A stretch of DNA of 23,820 bases from Pleurobrachia bachei. Lineage: Eukaryota; Ctenophora; Tentaculata; Cydippida; Pleurobrachiidae. Positions 17,872-23,820 of this stretch are shown piece by piece (within the stretch, counting starts at the first letter, position 1; every line of letters starts with the position of its first letter). The notes below the pieces were generated by a model. It saw only the letters and a list, made by a program, of their open reading frames with translations, was not told where the DNA came from and made no database searches. The position numbers were made by a program, and so were the translations under genes. The stretch spans positions 6,983-30,802 of the forward strand of contig AVPN01000737.1 of the NCBI GenBank assembly GCA_000695325.1, in the 5' to 3' direction.

Positions 17872-19370
17872 GGCGGGTGCTAGACTTATTAATTACAGGG
17901 GCTAATGAGCCTGCTGAGTTTCATGTGTTTAGTTGTAACGTCGACAAAATGTTGAATATTTAGGTCACTCGGTTGAAATACACATTTTTTTGAGTGAAAA
18001 TGTTTTGATAAACCATTGTTATTCTTATTTACAATTAAAATCATTATATAGGAGTTCTGTGTGTATGGCTATGTATAACTATTCCCTCCCCGGTACGACC
18101 CCTCCCGTTCCAATCCCTGAGTCGACCCTCCAGTCTGCCGACACCGCCCTGGCATGCCTGCTGATAGCAGTTATCCTAGTCGGGGTCCCTGGAAACATCT
18201 CAGCTTTGGTACACTTTATCTCCGAGCTGAGATCAACCAATCACCGAACTAAGAACAGAGCATACTTCTTAGAGATCTACATTACCATAGCAACATGTGA
18301 TCTATTGGTTACTGCATCTGTTCTCCCCCAAATCGAGGGTTACCTATCCAGGGGCCGGGACTCCCACCTCTTTTGTAACACTATCTTCTGTACCATCTGG
18401 GGTGTACTCTGGGAGGTATTACCCTACTTCAACGTCATCCTTGTTGCCTGTCTGAGCTTTTCTCGACTGGTTACTCTGGTCCGGCCGATGGCCCAGCTCA
18501 GAGTGAAGGTATTCCGAGCCTCTGCGGTGGGATATCTTATCATTCTAGTGGTGTCCCGCACCCTACCCGGTGCGCTTGGTAACGGGAGCTTCAAGTTTGA
18601 TCGTGGTGTCCTTTACTGTTTCCTGAAAACCAATAACTGGCTGATTCAAGGTGTCACGTGTGCGGTTCAGATAGCTCTGCCGATAATTCCCATCGCGGGT
18701 AGTTGCATTTGGAGTATTGCCAAAATCCATTCCCTATCATCAAAATTCGGGAAAGGAACAAGGACCGTGGAGAGGAATAGAGATGCGACACTCACTGTCA
18801 TTCTCTTTACAGTGATCTATCTGGTATACAATCTGCCCATCTTCATGAATTATCTCCTCTTTATCAGGGTCTGGATGGGAGATGGACAGATGTATCTGGA
18901 ACACTACAGTACTCCCTTTCTATACTGGTACTCTTGGAACGTGTCCTTCATAGTGTGATGCCCTCAACTCAGCTTCCAACCCCCTCCTTTACTACCTCCG
19001 TCTCAACTCGTTCAAGAGCTTTGTGGATAGGGGTAGTTCTCGGTTGATTAGTTTACAGGGTGTCGGTCATGTACCTATCCCTCAATAAATGAGGGGGAGG
19101 GTCCCCCCGCTACTTTTCTATTGTTTGAGGGACCGCTCTTCAACGCTGCGACCCCTCCATTATGAAAAGATGCACCTTGCTCCCCATTTTTTAGGTGAAA
19201 ATAAAAGGTACATATATTGCATCTCAATGTTGGGTACGGGGTTCGCTCTTTTCTCTCTCCCTCTTTTCTATCCCTCTTTTCTCTCACTATTTTCTCTCAC
19301 TCTTGTGTTGTCTGTCGCAATGTCGTGTTCACAGTTTTTCTAGGAATGGGGGGGGGAAATCCCAAGGGTA
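17872..19370 (+). repeat. Segmental duplication, GPCR unit copy 1
   Basis: The sequence from GCGGGTGCTAGAC onward matches 22337-23820 through the 5' flank, the receptor frame and the 3' flank, ending here around the run of G near 19350-19360. The offset is about 4,465 bases. Noncoding parts carry small indels and substitutions; coding parts are more alike. Confidence 0.92.
18065..19088 (+). pseudogene. SFSR-type 7TM receptor, truncated paralogue
   Basis: Paralogue of the receptor at 22517, with 11 amino-acid differences over 297 shared residues. The frame opens at ATG 18065 (MAMYNYS, an N-glycosylation sequon at the N-terminus). TM1 to TM6 and the start of TM7 are intact, including Asp79, Cys109, SFSR (131-134) and Cys185. 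At 18955-18963 the sequence reads GTGTGATGCCC where the paralogue has GTGTGTATCGCCC. The 2-base loss shifts the frame and gives TGA at 18956-18958, removing the NPLLY segment of TM7 and the C-tail. The downstream codons are otherwise preserved up to the homologous TAA at 19086-19088, so inactivation looks recent. A six-helix product could still be made, but loss of TM7 should abolish normal signalling. A splice-acceptor-like ATATAG precedes the start codon. Confidence 0.82.
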
Positions 19371-19665
19371 GTCTCCTTGCGGGAAAGTTCTAAACTCAAG
19401 AACAAGATTTTGGAAACTGAAACTTTTGAGTTTTCCCTAAATAATCAATAATTTTCTTTTTACCTGGATAATCCCGTAAAATATATCATTCACGGTGGAG
19501 CAATGCATGTTTCCTGGGTCTTTGAATATACCCTTGTTTGGTTATATTACTGGGGGTAGGGAGTATATTAGACCTGAGCTTTAACAGGGGGAAAACAGTG
19601 GTCCACATGTTAAATGAGAGAATAAAAGGGTCCTTGCATTAGTTAAACCCTCATATATTTTCCAG
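19089..19665. other. 3' flank of GPCR copy 1 and upstream part of the lysosomal-protein exon unit
   Basis: AATAAA at 19200-19205 is a plausible poly(A) signal about 110 bases past the receptor frame. The tandem unit shared with 20488-21425 begins near 19441. I could not identify further coding exons, although 19505-19560 is well conserved between the two units. Confidence 0.4.
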
Positions 19666-20162
19666 TATTATACGAGCGATAAGATTATTAGGAGGAGTTT
19701 TGTAATCAGCCCACCCGACGGCAAGACCCATATCTCAGAGGAACTATTCTGGTGAGTGACATCTTTTGAAAATATTCGGATCAGTTTGGATATATTAGTC
19801 AGGTTGGTGACATAGGCACCTGGTGTGATCCCCACTAGGTGGCTATGTCGCCAATTAGTCAGGGAGACTGGAGATACACAGGACTGGTTGAACAAACCAA
19901 CTCGTTACACTTTGTTTTTGTGAGACTGGAGAGACTATAACATATCAAAACTCCATTATTCCACTCCCAACACCCTACCTGTTTCAGGACATTCTCTCTG
20001 GGTCAGGGCGAACCTCTAACCGAAACGATTTCATTCACTGGCCTGGTTCTAACCCTAACTATTGTCGGTCTGCCCTGCCTGGCTCTATTTGTTGGGACTC
20101 TGTTTGTTCTGTGCAAGAGGAGAGCCCCCTCTGGACCCGGACAAGGATATAGCGCCATCTAA
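19666..20162 (+). CDS. Last two exons of a GLMP/NCU-G1-like lysosomal membrane protein, copy 1 (partial)
   Basis: Exon 19666-19751 (acceptor TTTTCCAG, donor CTG/GTGAGT) joins in phase to exon 19988-20162 (acceptor CTGTTTCAG). It gives YYTSDKI...ISEELFW, then TFSLGQGEPLTETIS, a membrane helix (about TGLVLTLTIVGLPCLALFVG, extending to LFVLC), a basic stop-transfer CKRR and a short tail ending GQGYSAI. This is a type I membrane protein end; GYSAI fits the GYxxPhi lysosomal/endosomal sorting signal. The W...LGxGxP...S, then GxPxLxLxxGxL spacing matches what I recall of the C-terminus of glycosylated lysosomal membrane protein (GLMP/NCU-G1), the MFSD1 partner. A LAMP-like protein is the alternative, but the conserved LAMP cysteines are absent. 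Upstream exons were not found; the receptor at 18065 lies immediately 5' on the same strand, so they are either beyond it (receptor nested in an intron) or missing. Confidence 0.55.
19804..19854. mobile_element. 51-bp palindromic micro-MITE with perfect 9-bp target duplication
   Basis: It consists of two 22-base inverted arms (19 of 22 match) around a 7-base loop (TGATCCC). It begins TTGGTGACATAGGCACC and ends GGTGGCTATGTCGCCAA. It is flanked on both sides by TTAGTCAGG (19795-19803 and 19855-19863). The paralogous intron at 20841-20865 lacks the element and has a single target-like sequence, so this is a real insertion made after the segment duplicated, or lost cleanly from the other copy. 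End pattern and duplication length match the element at 3054-3130. Confidence 0.9.
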
Positions 20163-20720
20163 CTTGTAGGAACTAGATCTTCTTCCAACTTGACTTAAGA
20201 GATATTGGGTCGGGCATGGTATAATTATAAATGTAAATATGTTTGGGTGCGGTTTGATAATCAGTTTTGCCAGTGGTTTGTGTGTGCGTATGTGAGTTAT
20301 TTCCAGTTAATTTGTGGCTTCATAATTAATTGTGCGATAAAGCAGGGAGTGTTTATAATTAGCAGCCCTAATTGCTCTTCGTAATTATTTTTTCCCATTT
20401 TGCAGAAAAACGTGTTTATGTTTTGAGTTTGACTGTCAGACTTCTATGTCGGATATGGGCGGCATATAAACATAGTTATTATTATTATTATTAATAATTA
20501 TCTTTTTACCTGGATAAAGTCCCATAAAATATATCATGTCTGCTTCATGATGGAGCAATGCATATGTTTCCTGGGTCTTTGAACATACCCTTGTTTGGTT
20601 ATATTACTGGGGGTAGGGAGTATATTAGACCTGAGCTATAACAGGGGGAAAACAGTGGTCCACATGTTAAATGAGAGAATGAAAGGGTCCTTGCATTTGT
20701 TAAACCCTCATATTTTTCAG
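20163..20720. other. Inter-exon stretch between the tandem units
   Basis: 3' flank of copy 1 to about 20443, then ATT repeats near 20480-20495 and the 5' part of copy 2. No coding exon recognised. Confidence 0.45.
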
Positions 20721-21425
20721 TATTATACGAGCGATAAGATTGTTAGGAGGAGTTTTGTAATCAGCCCACCCGACGGGAAGACCCATATCTCAGAGGAACT
20801 ATTCTGGTGAGTGACATCTTTTGAAAATATTCGGATCAGTTTGGATACATAGTGGGGGAGATTGGAGATACACAGGACTGGTTGAACAAACCAACTCGTT
20901 TCACTTTTGTTTGTGAGACTGGAGAGACTATAACATATCAAAACTCCATTCCCAACACCCTGTTTCAGGACATTCTCTCTTGGTCAGGGCGAACCTCTTA
21001 CCGAGACGATTTCCTTCACTGGCCTGGTTCTAACCCTAACTATTGTCGGTCTGCCCTGTCTGGCTCTATTTGTTGGGACTCTGTTTGTTCTGTGCAAGAG
21101 GAGAGCCCCCTCTGGACCCGGACAAGGATATAGCGCCATATAACTTGTAGGAACTAATAGATGTTCTTGTAAGGTCCAACTTGAGAGATATTGGGTCGAG
21201 CATGGTATAATTATAAATGTAAATATGTTTGGGTGCGGTTTATTAATTAGTTTTGCCAGTGGTTTGTGTGTGGGTATGTGAGTTATTTCCAGTTAATTTG
21301 TGGCTTCATAATTAATTGTGCGATAAAGCAGGGAGTGTTTATAATAAGCAGCCCTAATTGCTCCTCGTAATTATTTTTTCCATTTTGCAGAAAAACGTGT
21401 TTATGTTTTGACTGTCAGACTTCTG
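20488..21425 (+). repeat. Tandem duplication of a two-exon segment, copy 2
   Basis: Matches 19441-20443. It lacks the 51-bp palindromic insertion and one target duplication, and carries a few other small indels and scattered substitutions. Confidence 0.92.
20721..21143 (+). CDS. Last two exons of a GLMP/NCU-G1-like lysosomal membrane protein, copy 2 (partial)
   Basis: Exon 20721-20806 (acceptor TTTTTCAG, donor CTG/GTGAGT) and exon 20969-21143 (acceptor CTGTTTCAG, stop TAA). The encoded protein equals copy 1 except for one Ile-to-Val change in the first exon. In the second exon six base differences are all silent third-position changes (for example CTG/CTT, GAA/GAG, TCA/TCC, ATC/ATA), so both copies appear to have stayed under protein-level selection. 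Membrane helix, CKRR stop-transfer and GYSAI tail are identical. Whether this is a second gene end or an alternative terminal exon pair of one gene cannot be told here. Confidence 0.55.
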
Positions 21426-22003
21426 ATTCAGATATTTCGTGTTAAATGTCCTTTACAAAAGTTTCTTCCAGATATTGTAATATTAACGTGTTTCTGTGTT
21501 CTCCCGGCTACAGCTGGCATGGTGTATTGCCTTTTTTAGGCTAACAAAACCCCACAACCTACTAGCAATCAAGTCACGAGGTCCCAGACATTGGTAGGTA
21601 GGGTCACGTGACCAGCCAAATGCTAACAGGAGCGTCTTCTTGTTTTAAGGAATGCGCGTGAATTTGGCGCGCATCATCCTGAAATTTGATGGGCTCTAAC
21701 CATACAGAGAAAGTAGAAGTGAGCGAGATGATATCATATTATTATCAATTTATTATCCGCAACACTATGGTAGTCATTTGAAAACAAGATATTTTGTCAG
21801 TATTCAAAACTTAAAGTTAACAAAATTGAACAACAACTAGACACAGGAAACATGCATCGTCAATACAAGATGCACCCTGTAATGATCATAATACCCCTAA
21901 TACACTGCCCTCTCTCTCTATTACCCATTGAGTCCCAGCTCTCTCAATTCTATCAACAAATCAGGTGTACTGATAATCACATGGTTTCACACATTTCACT
22001 CTC
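21144..22003. other. Intergenic stretch with a cluster of promoter-like motifs
   Basis: No exon seen. At 21584-21675 an ATTGG (inverted CCAAT), the 10-base palindrome GTCACGTGAC (21603-21612) and TTTGGCGCGC (about 21664-21673) lie within 90 bases. The remainder to 22003 should be the 3' untranslated region of the minus-strand kinase. Confidence 0.4.
21603..21612. promoter_or_regulatory. GTCACGTGAC palindrome (CLEAR-type E-box)
   Basis: A perfect 10-base palindrome equal to the consensus of the CLEAR element bound by TFEB/MITF-type factors in lysosomal genes. It lies 460 bases after the stop of the second lysosomal-protein copy and about 900 bases before the GPCR on the same strand. Function is inferred from the motif only. 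Confidence 0.35.
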
Positions 22004-22300
22004 TCACACGAGGCCCCTCTGAGTCAACCCCTCAAATCGTTTGAAAGTGTAGTTCATAAACACCCAGTCCTTACTACTTTCCTGTGCTGTCTCATCTGTT
22101 AGGGGTGCCTTGATGTCAATTTCTGGGAATTCGTCAAAATTTGATGTGTCATCAATAGCCCGTACTCGGATACTAATCGCAGGGGGTCGATCTCTGATAT
22201 ACTCAAAATCAGTACCCTGTAGAAAAGCGTGTTCCTTAATTTCGTGGACCCCATTGCGTCCCAGTCTATCGTCAACATTGCACACCAAACGGGTCTGACC
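22004..22300 (-). CDS. C-terminal exon of an NDR (STK38/Tricornered-like) kinase, partial
   Basis: Encodes the end of the kinase domain and the AGC C-tail of an NDR-family Ser/Thr kinase, which acts in Hippo-like signalling. Seen: RLVCNVDDRLGRNGVHEIK, then a FLQGTDFEYIRDRP segment, IDDTSNFDEFPEID and the hydrophobic motif DWVFMNYTFKRFEG, in which Thr of NYTFKRF corresponds to the activating phosphosite of NDR1/2. The exon probably begins after an AG at 22301-22302 (or 22295-22296) following a pyrimidine tract. It ends GLTQRGLV-stop, a little shorter than the vertebrate tail; a GTGAGAG just before the stop could instead be a donor to a further exon. Upstream exons would lie to the right, but the GPCR unit copy begins only 36 bases away, so they are beyond the window or absent. 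Confidence 0.78.
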   Translation of the reverse strand, partial: GQTRLVCNVDDRLGRNGVHEIKEHAFLQGTDFEYIRDRPPAISIRVRAIDDTSNFDEFPEIDIKAPLTDETAQESSKDWVFMNYTFKRFEGLTQRGLV

Positions 22301-22336
22301 CTGTTTCTTCAAAAACAGGGTCGCGCAATCTGACAA

Positions 22337-23820
22337 GCGGGTGCTAGACTTATTAATTACAGGGGCTATTGAGCTTGCTGAGTTTCATGTGTGTAGTTGT
22401 AGCGTCGACAAAATGTTGAATATTTAGGACTCTTGGTGGAAATAAACATCTTTTCGCGTAAAATGTTTTGATAAACCATTGTTAGTCTTATTTATTTACA
22501 TATAGGATCTGTGTGTATGGCTATGTATAACTATTCCTTCCCCGTTACGACCCCTCCCGTTCCCATCCCTGAGGAGACACTCCAGTCTGCAGACACCGCC
22601 CTGGCATGTCTGTTAATAGGAGTTATCCTAGTCGGAGTCCCTGGGAATATCTCAGCTTTGGTTCACTTTATCTCCGAGCTGAGAGCAACCAATCACCGAA
22701 CTAAGAACAGAGCATACTTCCTAGAGATCTACATTACCATAGCAACGTGTGATCTATTGGTTACTGCATCTGTTCTCCCCCAAATCGAGGGTTACTTGTC
22801 CAGAGGCCGGGACTCCCACCTCTTTTGTAACACTATCTTCTGTGCTGTGTGGGGTGCACTATGGGAGGTTTTACCCTATTTCAACGTCATTCTTGTTGCT
22901 TGTCTCAGCTTCTCTCGGCTGGTTACTTTGGTCCGGCCGATGGCCCAACTCAGAGTGAAGGTATTCCGAGCCTCTGCAGTGGGCTATCTTATCATTCTAG
23001 TGGTGTCCCGAACCCTACCCGGTGCGCTTGGTAATGGGAGCTTCAAGTTTGACCGTGGTGTCCTTTACTGTTTCCTGAAAACAAACAACTGGTTGATTCA
23101 AGCAGTGACTTGTGCGGTTCAGATAGCTCTACCGATAATTCCCATTGCGGGAAGTTGCATTTGGAGTATTGCCAAACTCCATTCCCTATCATCAAAATTT
23201 GGGAAAGGAACCCGGACCGTGGAGAGGAATAGAGATGCGACAATAACTGTAATTCTCTTTACCGTGATCTATCTGGTATACAATCTCCCCATCTTCATGA
23301 ATTATCTCCTCTTTATCAGGGTTTGGATGGGAGATGGACAGATGTATCTGGAACACTATAGTACTCCCTTTCTATACTGGTACTCTTGGAACGTGTCCTT
23401 CATAGTGTGTATCGCCCTCAACTCAGCTTCAAATCCCCTCCTTTACTACCTCCGTCTCAACTCTTTCAAGAGTTTTGTAGATAGGGGTAGTTCTCGGTTG
23501 ATTAGTTTACAGGGTGTCGGTCATGTACCTATCCCTCAATAAATTGGATGCATTATGTGAGGCAGGGTCCCCCCGCTACTTTTCTATTGTTTGAGGGACC
23601 GCTTTTCAACGCTGCGACCCCTCGATTATGAAAAGATGCACCTTGCACCCCATTTTTTAGGTGAAAATAAAAGGTACATATGTTGCATCTCAATGTTGGG
23701 TACGGGGTTCCCTCTTTTCTATCTCCCTCTTTTCTCCCATTCTTATCTCCCTCTTTTCTCTCCTTCTTGTGTTGTCTGTCGCAATGTCGTACTCACAGTT
23801 TTTCAAGGAATGGGGGGGGG
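22337..23820 (+). repeat. Segmental duplication, GPCR unit copy 2 (runs off the window)
   Basis: Matches 17872-19370 from GCGGGTGCTAGAC to the last base of the window, so the duplication continues beyond it. Confidence 0.92.
22517..23542 (+). CDS. SFSR-type class A-like 7TM receptor, intact copy
   Basis: A 341-residue receptor, single coding exon. The N-terminus has an NYS sequon (5-7) and a Pro-rich stretch. TM1 has GN (43-44), TM2 TCDLL (Asp79), and Cys109 lies 25 residues before Arg134. SFSR (131-134) replaces DRY, followed by RPMAQLRV. The second loop has Cys185 and a sequon at 173. TM6 is YNLPIF rather than CWLP, and TM7 ends in a proper NPLLY (306-310). The tail is short (about 30 residues) and ends GHVPIPQ. 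Start chosen at ATG 22517, with ATG 22523 as alternative; ACATATAG just before could be a splice acceptor for a 5' exon. The TAA stop is part of an AATAAA (23538-23543), with another AATAAA at 23666-23671. Ligand unknown. It is the intact paralogue of the broken copy at 18065 and a more distant relative of the receptor at 12010. Confidence 0.9.
   Translation: MAMYNYSFPVTTPPVPIPEETLQSADTALACLLIGVILVGVPGNISALVHFISELRATNHRTKNRAYFLEIYITIATCDLLVTASVLPQIEGYLSRGRDSHLFCNTIFCAVWGALWEVLPYFNVILVACLSFSRLVTLVRPMAQLRVKVFRASAVGYLIILVVSRTLPGALGNGSFKFDRGVLYCFLKTNNWLIQAVTCAVQIALPIIPIAGSCIWSIAKLHSLSSKFGKGTRTVERNRDATITVILFTVIYLVYNLPIFMNYLLFIRVWMGDGQMYLEHYSTPFLYWYSWNVSFIVCIALNSASNPLLYYLRLNSFKSFVDRGSSRLISLQGVGHVPIPQ

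Larger units (their letters stand above)
19441..20443 (+). repeat. Tandem duplication of a two-exon segment, copy 1
   Basis: Starts near CTTTTTACCTGGATAA and ends near ACTGTCAGACTTCT. It matches 20488-21425 nearly throughout, with a 51-bp element plus its target duplication present only in this copy. Confidence 0.92.

Noticed and set aside
19500-19565. Possible additional exon (HVSWVFEYTLVW) in the GLMP-like units
   Set aside because: A 2-base length difference between the two copies lies just before it, the frame soon ends, and the surrounding intron is equally conserved, so coding status is not supported.
19668-19895. Minus-strand frames opposite the two-exon units (also 20723-20941)
   Set aside because: They are antisense shadows of the exons and introns. 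The plus strand has matching splice sites, phase and silent-site divergence.

Overview
The window reads as nuclear DNA of an invertebrate animal. It holds spliced genes with GT/AG introns, intronless 7TM receptors, an animal-type SVOP-like transporter, an NDR-type kinase tail, long CT/GA microsatellites and many small transposon relics. A non-bilaterian (cnidarian or sponge) would fit the receptors, which have SFSR where most class A receptors have DRY, but the sequence does not settle the phylum. All assignments come from motifs recalled by eye; no search was run.

Layout. 1-3050: no gene; CT/GA and GACAGA microsatellites and pieces of dispersed repeats. 3054-3130: a 77-bp palindromic insertion with a perfect 9-bp target duplication. 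3306-4263 (-): ORF1-like part of a probable non-LTR retrotransposon. 4264-6100: no gene, with a foldback element at 5531-5704. 6102-6246: 33-bp minisatellite containing the stop codon of an intronless SVOP/SV2-type transporter (6234-7730, -). 8113-10136: satellite array of about 65 copies of a 31-bp unit, with an invariant core. 10169-10248: second copy of the palindromic insertion. 11530-11686: pogo/Tigger-like MITE. 12010-13083 (+): intronless class A-like GPCR. 13748-15449 (-): a five-exon, 174-residue four-EF-hand protein assembled here from splice sites, with short tandem duplications at its start, at its first donor and at its last acceptor. 15450-17870: no gene.

The right third is a segmental duplication. 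A GPCR unit occurs at 17872-19370 (receptor truncated by a 2-base deletion) and again from 22337 to the window end (intact receptor). Between them lie two tandem copies (about 19441-20443 and 20488-21425) of the last two exons of what looks like a lysosomal membrane protein of the GLMP/NCU-G1 family. Their final exons differ only at silent sites. One intron copy carries a 51-bp palindromic insertion with a 9-bp target duplication, and the other copy preserves the empty site. The C-terminal exon of an NDR/STK38-type kinase (22004-22300, -) abuts the second GPCR unit.

The genes do not form an evident pathway. The most unusual content is the family of very short, nearly all-palindrome elements (TIR pattern TTGGTnnCnnAGnCACC, 9-bp target duplications), the homogeneous 31-bp satellite, and the gene structures remodelled by short tandem duplications.
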